Part shown: in pieces, positions 1 through 6,569 of the stretch
How the letters are laid out: every line of letters begins with the position of its first letter
How positions within the stretch are numbered: position 1 is the first letter of the stretch
Source: Chlamydiia bacterium
GTDB lineage: Bacteria > Chlamydiota > Chlamydiia > Chlamydiales > FEN-1388
Reading direction: 5' to 3'
NCBI GenBank assembly: GCA_028293095.1
Contig: JAQGPK010000036.1
Location: 1 to 7,175, forward strand
Length of the DNA stretch: 7,175 nt
Made by a program: the position numbers and the translations under genes
The notes under the pieces: generated by a model
Seen by the model: the letters and a program-made list of their open reading frames with translations, nothing else
Told to the model about the DNA's origin: nothing
The model's database searches: none

Positions 1-1670
1 AGTGTGGCCTCTGTTTTATCAAGGCTAAAAGTAAAGGTTTTCACCTCGAGAGCACGAGGAGATACTTCTGCATCACACTGAATCGTAAATGCTCCTTTAT
101 CCACTTTTCCAGCGCTTATGAGATGAATCGGAGATGAAAGCTCTTTTGCAAAATCAATTTTTGAATCAATCTCACATTTTGAAAATTCCAAATGTTTCCA
201 TTCACCATCCATGCAAGAGGCACGCACTGTAAGCTGTGGCTTCAGTAAATGGCCGATTCCTTGAGCTTGTATAGAAATTTTTTTAGAACCAAAGACTGTT
301 GATCTGAGGTTTTTAAATTCGAATAGCAGACCCATTTGCTGTGTATAGCTACCCGGCGTGCTTACATCTATCGACATAACAGGTTCAAAGTGGGCTTTAA
401 ATGTTGCAGATCCTTGAGCGCTCTTTTTGAAAAACCGGGTAAAGGGAGAAATATCATACGATAGCCCTTCAATATCACCTTTTACTAAAAGCGGGGTAAA
501 AAGGCACTCAAGATTTCCTTGAAGAGTTGTTGTGTGGATAATGCCATTTAGATTCGTAAGAGACGCTTTTGTTTTCCCATCTGTTGCCCAATTCGCATCA
601 ATATGAAAAATCTGCTGTTGAAGCCTACTGTCACAAAGTAGTGATCCCATCCAACTGCCTTCTTGTTTCATTGCAGAGAGTACGCAATGAAGATCGGTAA
701 ATTTTAGTGCATTAAAGGCAAAGAGATCGCTTGTCATGTGAAGTTGAAGGGCATTTTTATCTTTTGTAACTGTTCCTGAAAGGAGGCCTGTTGAAGAAAA
801 CAATCCATAATTTACTTTTGTAAGAGTAAATGTTGCAGACTTATCCTTTAAAATAGAACCATGGCTTTGTATCGAGACTGTTTCTTTATCCTTTGGAGTA
901 AGTGAGCTACTGAGAGTTACCTCTACAAGAGGGGCAACATCACTTAATCCCATTTTTGCAGCCTTTAAAAAGCGCTCAATCACAGCAGGGTGGCGAGAGG
1001 AGAGGGTGGTTTTTACATAAGCCTTTTCAAACGGCGCTACTTTTGAGCTATGAGTTGTGGCTTCTATACAGGCTTTGATCTCCCTTTTTTTTGCTTTCAA
1101 ATCCACTGACATAGTAGAAGTGTTGGCATGAGTTACTTGAATAAATGACTCAAGATAGGATCTCTTGGGATACCAAAAGAGCGATCCATTAGCGACAAGA
1201 ACTTCTTTCTGATACTCCAGAGAACCAGAGAGCGAATGAATGAAAAGGCGTCTCTTAGGAAGATAGTCCGCAAGGCAAAAAGAGTGCAGGAGCTCTGACG
1301 CAGAAGCTTGTGCGGATGTAGTTATCGAGTGCGATTCTTCTTTGATAGGGAAAGTAACTCCGTCAATATGGAGACTCAAAAAAGCAATTCTTCCCAAAGC
1401 AATATCAAACCAAGCGGGGACTGCTCGTATGGTTTGTATGTGAATCAATTTCTTATCCCTATCAAAAACCTCAACATGATCGAGCGTGATGATAAAGGGG
1501 GGCGCTCCTCGAAGATGTGAAATTTTTACTTGATATCCACTCATTTCAGAGGCAAGCGTTTGCAGCTTCAGCTTAGCCCACTCTTGTCCTCTATTGGTAC
1601 AAAGGAATCCCCAAAATAGCGCAAGCAGAAGAAGCACTGTAAAAAGGCTTTTAGCTAGTATATTTCGCAT
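1..1670 (-). CDS. tamB: TamB-like translocation/assembly module protein, N-terminal 556 codons (3' end off window)
   Basis: An uninterrupted minus-strand frame runs from the ATG at 1670-1668 off the left edge; I checked it codon by codon and found no stop. The product starts MRNILAKSLF followed by a hydrophobic stretch (about residues 7-24), a single N-terminal membrane anchor. A TamB/AsmA-type N-terminal region follows, with NRGQEWAKLKLQ, then VKISHLRGAPPF, then a LDHVEVFDRDKKLIHI strand, and then long repetitive beta-strand sequence expected to form the periplasmic beta-groove. TamB-family proteins are often over 1,000 residues, so roughly half may be present. The family spans the periplasm with TamA and is implicated in outer-membrane protein assembly and phospholipid transport. 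A Shine-Dalgarno AAGGA lies at 1682-1686 (minus strand), 11 bases before the start. The gene follows tamA by 21 bases, so the two are almost certainly co-transcribed. The call rests on domain style plus the tamA neighbour; another AsmA-like protein is the alternative. Confidence 0.82.
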   Translation of the reverse strand, partial: MRNILAKSLFTVLLLLALFWGFLCTNRGQEWAKLKLQTLASEMSGYQVKISHLRGAPPFIITLDHVEVFDRDKKLIHIQTIRAVPAWFDIALGRIAFLSLHIDGVTFPIKEESHSITTSAQASASELLHSFCLADYLPKRRLFIHSLSGSLEYQKEVLVANGSLFWYPKRSYLESFIQVTHANTSTMSVDLKAKKREIKACIEATTHSSKVAPFEKAYVKTTLSSRHPAVIERFLKAAKMGLSDVAPLVEVTLSSSLTPKDKETVSIQSHGSILKDKSATFTLTKVNYGLFSSTGLLSGTVTKDKNALQLHMTSDLFAFNALKFTDLHCVLSAMKQEGSWMGSLLCDSRLQQQIFHIDANWATDGKTKASLTNLNGIIHTTTLQGNLECLFTPLLVKGDIEGLSYDISPFTRFFKKSAQGSATFKAHFEPVMSIDVSTPGSYTQQMGLLFEFKNLRSTVFGSKKISIQAQGIGHLLKPQLTVRASCMDGEWKHLEFSKCEIDSKIDFAKELSSPIHLISAGKVDKGAFTIQCDAEVSPRALEVKTFTFSLDKTEAT

Positions 1671-1691
1671 TTTTCTCTTTTTCCTTTATCT

Positions 1692-3428
1692 CTAAAAAGA
1701 CTGGCCAATACTAAAATAGATCTGAAATGCTGGATCAATCTTACGTCGAGGATTTAGAGGACACGCTATATCGAGTCGAAGAGGACCAATCGGTGTTGCA
1801 TAGCGCAGACCCGCACCTACTGATTGAAGCACACCTTTTCCAATCTCTGGTAAGTTTGCAGAGTATACATTACCTACATCGTAAAAGAGTACCCAGCCAA
1901 AGCCAGAATTTGTCCGCATACGTGCTTCAAGCGATCCAGCAAGAAGCGATCTACCTCCCACAGGCTTATTTTTATGGCCTAAAGGACTGACTGTCAAATA
2001 GCGATATCCTCTTAGAGTATTTTCAGTTCCTGAAAAAAAACGATCAGGAGTAGGAATGGTGTGTTTCGCAGCTCCGAAAATATTACCAAAATTTGCTTTG
2101 GCAGCGAGTGTCATCTTATCGCGAAAAAAAGAGTAGTAGCTAATAAGAGTTGTGGCATGCGTTACGTAACCGAACTGAGGGGCCAGAAATTGGTAGGAAG
2201 GGGTTAGTCTTGTATGCACCACTTGCCCATGGAGAGGGTCAAGCAAATTGTTAGAATTATTCCAACGTATTCCAAGAGGCAATTTTGCAAGGTAGTAGGT
2301 GGCCTTTTCTTCAATCGTTTTAGAACGTAAGCTTTCTAGTTTTCCTCCCCAAAATAAAGAGACCTTGTCATTCAAATAGCGTTCAAAGAGAAGCGATCCG
2401 CTAAGTGCTTCTTTAAAATAGGCGAGAGTATCTTGACGATCAAATTCCAAAAGCCAGATACGATCTTGGTTATAGCTTCGAAAATGGGGCTGTCTTAAAC
2501 AGAGCCGTGCATTTTGAAATTTTTGCCATAATTCAGTTTGAAAAGAGAGTTTATCTCCGCGACCACGTGAATTCCGATTTTCCCATGTAGCTCGCACTCC
2601 AGGTCCTTTTGATGTTGTATAACTCACACCGGCTCCGAAACTTTTATGTTTGGCTTCCTGGAGATTGACCTCGATAGGAATTTCTGCTTTACCCTTTTCA
2701 AGGTTTTCTTTAGCGGTATCTACCTTCTCAGTAATGATAACGGATGAGAAAAGTCCACTTTTTTCGAGGTTTTGCTGCGCTTGTTCCAGTTTTTCTTGGT
2801 TATATAGCTCTCCCTCTTTCCATTGGAGATGTTTTTTTATGCGCCACGATTTTATAGAACTTTTTCCGAGAATTGTCGTCTTCCCAAAATGCACTTCAGG
2901 ACCCATGTCCACATAAAAAACAATTGATACTGTATGATCTAATGCATCTGCTGTAATTTCTTTTGAAATCGACTTACAAAATGCATAGCCTTGCTTTTTC
3001 AAATCTAAAATGATGGTCTCTTCACTTTTGAGAATTTCATCTGTTCGGGCAAATTTAGGAGCAGATCTCGGACTACTCTTTCCACTTTGCACCACAGTTA
3101 TCTGCTTGATTGTGTACAAAGGACCTAAATCCACCTTAAAGACTACTGTAGGACAAATAGCGCGCAAAATTGTAAAATTAGCCTCAGTATCCAAATAGCC
3201 ATAGTAACGGCAAGTATCAACGATTTTTTGAAGATCACCTTCAGCACGTTTACGTAGTGCTTGATAGGAAGCGACTGGCTTTTTATTTTTTAGTTGAATC
3301 GCTTGTGAGCCCTCTTTCACGGAGGTAAGAATTTCTTGCTCAGGAATTCCTTGAATTTCTACCTTGTAATCAAGAGAGAAAAGGGTCGTATGAGTGAAAA
3401 AAATCAAGAAGAAAATAGCAATTCTCAT
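1692..3428 (-). CDS. tamA: TamA-like Omp85-family outer membrane protein, three POTRA domains plus beta-barrel
   Basis: This 578-residue protein matches the usual TamA length (E. coli TamA is 577) and is far shorter than five-POTRA BamA. Residues 1-18 form a signal peptide (MRIAIFFLIFF...LFS). About 20-260 hold three POTRA-like alpha/beta repeats, the third including the LEKSGLFSSV segment at 221-230. About 262-578 form the 16-strand barrel. Omp85 signatures are clear: FSGTENTLRGYRY at 465-477 with the loop-6 RGY, GGRSLLAGSLEAR at 491-503, FYDVGNVY at 515-522, and SVGAGLRYATPIGPL at 536-550. The protein ends in Phe (GQSF), the outer-membrane beta-signal feature recognised by the BAM machinery. 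The start has an AAGAGG Shine-Dalgarno at 3434-3439, five bases upstream. It is the first gene of a tamA-tamB unit divergent from hemL. The family inserts or assists outer-membrane proteins together with TamB. Confidence 0.93.
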   Translation of the reverse strand: MRIAIFFLIFFTHTTLFSLDYKVEIQGIPEQEILTSVKEGSQAIQLKNKKPVASYQALRKRAEGDLQKIVDTCRYYGYLDTEANFTILRAICPTVVFKVDLGPLYTIKQITVVQSGKSSPRSAPKFARTDEILKSEETIILDLKKQGYAFCKSISKEITADALDHTVSIVFYVDMGPEVHFGKTTILGKSSIKSWRIKKHLQWKEGELYNQEKLEQAQQNLEKSGLFSSVIITEKVDTAKENLEKGKAEIPIEVNLQEAKHKSFGAGVSYTTSKGPGVRATWENRNSRGRGDKLSFQTELWQKFQNARLCLRQPHFRSYNQDRIWLLEFDRQDTLAYFKEALSGSLLFERYLNDKVSLFWGGKLESLRSKTIEEKATYYLAKLPLGIRWNNSNNLLDPLHGQVVHTRLTPSYQFLAPQFGYVTHATTLISYYSFFRDKMTLAAKANFGNIFGAAKHTIPTPDRFFSGTENTLRGYRYLTVSPLGHKNKPVGGRSLLAGSLEARMRTNSGFGWVLFYDVGNVYSANLPEIGKGVLQSVGAGLRYATPIGPLRLDIACPLNPRRKIDPAFQIYFSIGQSF

Positions 3429-3470
3429 TACAACCTCTTATAGTAGATATTCAGTATATTCCAAGTCAGA

Positions 3471-3489
3471 AATTCCATGGTAAGGAATT
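3471..3489. repeat. Small inverted repeat in the tamA/hemL divergent intergenic region
   Basis: AATTCC at 3471-3476 and GGAATT at 3484-3489 form perfect 6-base arms around a 7-base centre. An overlapping second pair, GGTAA at 3479-3483 and TTACC at 3488-3492, shares part of it. The site is about 43 bases upstream of the tamA start and 68 bases upstream of hemL, where an operator serving either divergent gene could sit. No clear promoter for either gene could be assigned, so this is only a candidate. Confidence 0.3.
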
Positions 3490-3520
3490 ACCTATTTTAA
3501 CAATTTAGTTGGATTTATTT

Positions 3521-3555
3521 GAAGGAAATTTATCTGTAAAATTAGAAGGAAATTA
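3521..3555 (+). promoter_or_regulatory. Duplicated Shine-Dalgarno-like block before hemL
   Basis: The 11-base string GAAGGAAATTA occurs at 3545-3555, and GAAGGAAATTT at 3521-3531 matches it in the first ten bases, a 24-base period. The downstream copy is the working hemL ribosome binding site (AGAAGGA, seven bases before the ATG at 3558). The upstream copy has no start codon at a useful distance. It could be a standby ribosome site or a chance small duplication. Confidence 0.45.
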
Positions 3556-3557
3556 CA

Positions 3558-4856
3558 ATGACTAAACGAGTTCAAAGTGAAAAGGAATACGCATCACTAC
3601 TCCAAGTAATTCCCGGCGGAGTCAACTCACCTGTTCGAGCTTTTAAAGGACTTGCTATTACTCCAATTGTTGTGGACCACGCCTTTCAAGATACCCTTGT
3701 TGATATAGACGGTGCTCAGTACGTAGACTACTGCCTTTCTTGGGGCGCCCTCATTCATGGACATGCGCATCCTCATATTCTAGAAAGCGTACAAAAAAGA
3801 ATCCAGAAGGGGACCTCTTATGGATGTACAACCGAAATTGAAGGACGTCTTGCTAGAAAAATTATTTCTTTAATGCCATCATGCGAAAAGGTGCGCTTTG
3901 TATCTTCAGGCACAGAAGCTACCATGAGTGCAGTCCGTCTTGCTCGTGGCTTTACAGGTAAATCTCTTATGATTAAGTTTACAGGTGGCTACCATGGACA
4001 TGCCGACCACTTTCTTGTGCAGGCAGGCTCTGGTGTGATTGGTCTTAATCAATCTGCCACCTCTGCAGGTATTCCCCAAGAGCTTCTTCACTGGACAGCG
4101 TGTCTGCCATATAACGACATTGAAGCGTTTGATCACTTTATCAGTAATGAAAAAAACGCTCAAAATCTAGCTTGCGTCATTATCGAGCCGATTGCGGCGA
4201 ACATGGGATTAGTTCCGGCAGATAAGAAATTTTTAGAACATCTCAGAAAGCGCACAAAGGAACTTAACGCTCTTTTGATTTTTGATGAAGTAGTTACGGG
4301 CTTCCGTGTAGCAAAAGGTGGCGCTCAAAGCTATTATGGCGTGCAGCCCGATCTTACCTGTCTTGGAAAAATTATCGGTGGTGGCTTTCCAGCGGCGGCA
4401 TTTGGTGGCAAGCAAGAGATCATGGATCATCTAGCGCCCCTTGGCTCTGTCTACCAAGCAGGCACGCTCTCTGGTAATCCTGTCGCAATGGAGGCGGGCT
4501 ATCAGGCACTTTGTCTTTTAGAGACGCCACACTTTTACGAGGATCTCGAAGAAAAAACTACCTCTCTCACAGAACCACTAGTAGAGTGTATAAACAAACA
4601 TGGTGTAAACGCCTGTCTACAAAGAGTAGGCTCGGCCTTTACGCTTTTTTTCGGAAGACGGTCTGTCACAAACATGCAGGAGGCAAAGCTATGCAACCTC
4701 GCGCAATTTACTGCATTTTTTATACATCTTTTTGAAAGAGGCATCTACATTCCTCCCTCTCAACATGAAGTGTGGACAGTCTCTTCCGTGCATTCAAAAA
4801 AAAATCTGGAAAAGACTCGCGACGCCTGCTTGGAGTACTTAAAAACTTGTCTGTGA
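3558..4856 (+). CDS. hemL: Glutamate-1-semialdehyde 2,1-aminomutase
   Basis: This cytosolic PLP enzyme converts glutamate-1-semialdehyde to 5-aminolevulinate, the last step of the C5 route to haem after HemA. The 432-residue length is normal (E. coli 426). Visible signatures are PGGVNSPVRAF at 19-29, SSGTEATMSAVRLAR at 116-130 (phosphate binding), GGYHGH at 143-148, DEVVTGFR at 243-250 with the Asp that contacts the PLP ring nitrogen, the PLP lysine K271 in LGKIIGGGFP at 269-278, and YQAGTLSGNP at 299-308. The start is fixed by AGAAGGA at 3544-3550. The C-terminal PSQHEVWTVSSVHS (400-413) departs from the common PS-x-FE-x-x-F-x-S-x-AH pattern, with His and Trp replacing aromatic positions. 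The core catalytic residues are intact, so activity is expected. hemA is not in the window. The gene is transcribed away from tamA, and no clear terminator follows it. Confidence 0.97.
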   Translation: MTKRVQSEKEYASLLQVIPGGVNSPVRAFKGLAITPIVVDHAFQDTLVDIDGAQYVDYCLSWGALIHGHAHPHILESVQKRIQKGTSYGCTTEIEGRLARKIISLMPSCEKVRFVSSGTEATMSAVRLARGFTGKSLMIKFTGGYHGHADHFLVQAGSGVIGLNQSATSAGIPQELLHWTACLPYNDIEAFDHFISNEKNAQNLACVIIEPIAANMGLVPADKKFLEHLRKRTKELNALLIFDEVVTGFRVAKGGAQSYYGVQPDLTCLGKIIGGGFPAAAFGGKQEIMDHLAPLGSVYQAGTLSGNPVAMEAGYQALCLLETPHFYEDLEEKTTSLTEPLVECINKHGVNACLQRVGSAFTLFFGRRSVTNMQEAKLCNLAQFTAFFIHLFERGIYIPPSQHEVWTVSSVHSKKNLEKTRDACLEYLKTCL

Positions 4857-4882
4857 TTTATTAAATTTTTTCCTATAGCGTT

Positions 4883-4926
4883 TTTCTTGCAAAGATATTT
4901 TTGAAACACTATATCCAAGCAAGAAA
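4883..4926. repeat. 8-base inverted repeat bracketing the kinase promoter
   Basis: TTTCTTGC at 4883-4890 and GCAAGAAA at 4919-4926 are perfect inverted copies separated by 28 bases. The left arm overlaps the -35 box and the right arm covers the predicted transcription start. This is where a repressor dimer or a pair of bound proteins would block RNA polymerase. The arms could also pair in RNA reading through from hemL, but there is no following U-run, so it is not a typical terminator. Confidence 0.4.
4887..4915 (+). promoter_or_regulatory. Sigma70-type promoter for the kinase gene
   Basis: A -35 box TTGCAA at 4887-4892 and a -10 box TATATC at 4910-4915 are separated by exactly 17 bases (4893-4909). 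This predicts a transcription start near 4922 and an untranslated leader of about 70 bases before the ATG at 4993. The position, just after the hemL stop, suggests that the kinase is transcribed on its own, although read-through from hemL is not excluded because no strong terminator is visible between them. Confidence 0.6.
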
Positions 4927-4944
4927 GCGTATTTGGCAACTCAT

Positions 4945-4992
4945 GGGTGGATACCCCTGCCTTATACATTTTCTAAAAGAGGGTGTATAGGG
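4945..4992 (+). promoter_or_regulatory. Two-hairpin leader holding the kinase ribosome binding site in a loop
   Basis: The first hairpin has GGGT at 4945-4948 pairing with ACCC at 4953-4956 around GGAT. The second pairs 4960-4968 (CCTTATACA) with 4984-4992 (TGTATAGGG): nine pairs including one G-U, with a 15-base loop. That loop contains the purine-rich Shine-Dalgarno AAAAGAGGG (4975-4983), and the 3' strand of the stem ends directly before the AUG at 4993. The geometry suggests translational control by the leader structure. This was read by eye; no folding energy was computed. Confidence 0.4.
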
Positions 4993-6291
4993 ATGAAAGT
5001 GCTACTACAGATTTTGTTTTTAATGAGTGTCTTTGTACAAGCTCCTTTGGCACTTGGGGCAGAGGTACCTACACACACAAGCCATACCCTTGGTACCATA
5101 AAATCCACAATTCTTTCGAAAAATTATCGAGAACTAGGAAAGCTACTACGCCAAGAGCTAGGGAAAAAAATTTCAATCAGACAAGTGAAACAAATTGCTT
5201 ATCACTCTCAGTCGATTCCTTTAAAACGTGCATTATGTGCAGCAACCACTTTACAAGCGCTACATCTTCGCGGCTTATCATATCCACAAATCCTACAACT
5301 TGCACTTTTTATAGAGGCAGAGCTTCCTTCCTATATTGAAAAAGAGAACTTCTATGTATCAAAAAGTGACACGGGCCTTGCCTGCTCCATTGAGTACGAC
5401 CCCATAACCCATTATCGCTTCATTCATTTAGATGGAAAGCCTGGTTCTTACTTAGGACATGGCTGGAACAAAACAGTGACAAAGTCGATTCTTTATGACC
5501 TGCGCTACCCTGAAGTCTTAGCTCGTTGTCAAATCAGAAATCAGGAAACTGCCAGTTTTACGAGCGAATCTGAAATGTTAAAACAGTTTCAAGGAGAAAA
5601 AGGCATTGTTGCACTAAGAGCACATACAGAGTATTCAGAAAAGGGTGTTTCTTATGGCTCTATCTTCCTTACTTTATATAATTCCAACTCATTGGCCAGA
5701 TCCGTTAAAAGCAAAAATATTTTTGATCTACGGCAAAAAGTGCATATTATGCATAACCTTATAAATGGGCTTGAATCCATGCATAAAAAGAATATCGTGC
5801 ACCGAGATTTAAAACCTGGAAATTACCTTATTAATATTTCCAAACACAATAAAAACAAAATAAAAGCTGTTATTGCTGACTTAGGCACAGCCAAATATAC
5901 ATTCCAAGCACAGGGCATCTCTCCACAGGCGCGTGCTCAATATAGAGCTCCAGAGGTTGTGTTTGAAGAGCGTTTAAAAGGTAGCGACTACTTTGCAACT
6001 GATGTATTTGCTATGGGCTGCTTTTTCTATTATCTCTATTTTGAAAAAAAGCCGGAATGGCAAAATAAAGCCTATGTTGCATACGCGTGCTCTCTAGGAT
6101 CGAATGAATTCAAATATCAAAAGCTTTCTAGCTTTATCAATAAATACAGGCAAAAGAGACGTCAGTATATGCCTGCTAAAGGTAAAAGAAATTGCATAGA
6201 ACAGCTCATTTTACAGATGGTCGATCCCGATCCTTCAAAAAGGGGAACAGCCACTCAATTAAGAAGTATCATAGAAAGTATTGATAAATAG
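4993..6291 (+). CDS. Eukaryotic-type Ser/Thr protein kinase with signal-peptide-like N-terminus and WNK-like catalytic lysine arrangement
   Basis: The product is 432 residues. Residues 1-23 look like a Sec signal peptide (MK, a hydrophobic core, then ALGA before EV). About 28-140 is a helical region I do not recognise. About 150-430 is a kinase fold: glycine-rich loop YLGHGWNKTV (153-162), alpha-C region with E192/E194, catalytic loop VHRDLKPGN (269-277; D272, K274, N277), metal-binding ADLGTAK (295-301, DLG not DFG), YRAPE (317-321), DVFAMG (337-342) and the subdomain XI Arg R417. The expected beta-3 VAxK lysine is absent: the segment reads EVLARCQI (174-181), placing C179 at that site, and no Lys occurs from 165 to 196. 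K160 and K164 lie in the glycine loop/beta-2. A longer frame begins at a TTG at 4933, but the ATG at 4993 has the AAAAGAGGG ribosome site nine bases upstream and begins the signal peptide. Candidate destinations are the periplasm or a host cell. Substrate unknown. Confidence 0.85.
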   Translation: MKVLLQILFLMSVFVQAPLALGAEVPTHTSHTLGTIKSTILSKNYRELGKLLRQELGKKISIRQVKQIAYHSQSIPLKRALCAATTLQALHLRGLSYPQILQLALFIEAELPSYIEKENFYVSKSDTGLACSIEYDPITHYRFIHLDGKPGSYLGHGWNKTVTKSILYDLRYPEVLARCQIRNQETASFTSESEMLKQFQGEKGIVALRAHTEYSEKGVSYGSIFLTLYNSNSLARSVKSKNIFDLRQKVHIMHNLINGLESMHKKNIVHRDLKPGNYLINISKHNKNKIKAVIADLGTAKYTFQAQGISPQARAQYRAPEVVFEERLKGSDYFATDVFAMGCFFYYLYFEKKPEWQNKAYVAYACSLGSNEFKYQKLSSFINKYRQKRRQYMPAKGKRNCIEQLILQMVDPDPSKRGTATQLRSIIESIDK

Positions 6292-6327
6292 CAGATTTTA
6301 ATTTTGCACAGCAGTTTAAAAAGGTAA

Positions 6328-6444
6328 TTGGAAGAGCTCAAGACAAGAGTACTTAAACTCTACATGGTTACTGTAAAAGAATCAGCAAAAGAGACCATTC
6401 TTACAACAGATAGTAAAGAGGAAAAGAAAGAAGAAATAAAATAA
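6328..6444 (+). other. Possible small Lys/Glu-rich reading frame or gene remnant
   Basis: The only candidate coding sequence between the kinase and the terminator is a 38-codon frame from a TTG at 6328 (26 codons if the ATG at 6364 is used). It ends at TAA 6442-6444 with a highly charged tail (DSKEEKKEEIK). An AAAAAGG at 6318-6324 lies only three bases before the TTG, which is short spacing. A different frame at 6288-6353 is also open (ADFNFAQQFKK...), so the stretch may be a decayed small gene with a frameshift, or plain 3' untranslated sequence. I recognise no family. Otherwise 6292-6475 holds nothing I can name. Confidence 0.2.
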
Positions 6445-6448
6445 ATCC

Positions 6449-6469
6449 AAATAATTTTTTAAATTATTT
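6449..6469. repeat. AT-only perfect palindrome
   Basis: AAATAATTT at 6449-6457 and AAATTATTT at 6461-6469 are perfect inverted 9-base arms around TTT. They form an AT hairpin immediately before the GC-containing terminator stem. The hairpin may contribute to termination or 3' end stability, or may be compositional chance in AT-rich DNA. Confidence 0.5.
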
Positions 6470-6475
6470 CTATCG

Positions 6476-6517
6476 AAGCCGTAAAAAGAGAACTTTTTAC
6501 GGCTTTTCTATTTTTTT
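6476..6517 (+). terminator. Strong intrinsic terminator
   Basis: A perfect 13-base stem pairs AAGCCGTAAAAAG (6476-6488) with CTTTTTACGGCTT (6493-6505) around an AGAA tetraloop, followed by a T-rich tail (6506-6517, seven consecutive T at 6511-6517). It is oriented for plus-strand transcription and would end the kinase transcript about 190 bases after its stop codon, insulating the ferredoxin gene. Confidence 0.9.
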
Positions 6518-6569
6518 AATTTCTGTTACTATTTTCGCCCAAATGATGAATATGACTAAAGGGTTTGAG

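Noticed and set aside
1308..1520. 70-codon plus-strand open frame
   Set aside because: It lies antisense within the intact tamB frame, has no family resemblance and no ribosome site.
1727..1990. 87-codon plus-strand open frame
   Set aside because: Antisense shadow of the conserved C-terminal barrel of tamA. The same explanation covers the open frames at 2650-2916 and 3010-3198.
3906..4163. Minus-strand open frames inside hemL (also 4233-4430 and 4535-4744)
   Set aside because: They are the complement of conserved HemL coding sequence, with no independent signals. The plus-strand frame at 4511-4735 is likewise an out-of-frame shadow.
4760..4969. Minus-strand 69-codon frame spanning the hemL end and kinase promoter
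   Set aside because: It overlaps the hemL C-terminus and the leader hairpins, and the product resembles nothing.
4933..4992. TTG-initiated 20-residue extension of the kinase
   Set aside because: It lies only about 11 bases after the predicted transcription start, uses a rare start codon without a ribosome site, and would bury the signal peptide. The ATG at 4993 is better.
4983..5339. 118-codon plus-strand frame overlapping the kinase N-terminus
   Set aside because: It is out of frame with the kinase, low in recognisable features, and its start lies on the Shine-Dalgarno of the kinase.
6543..6569. Upstream ATG start adding nine residues to the ferredoxin
   Set aside because: No ribosome site precedes it, while AAAGGG sits correctly before the ATG at 6570.
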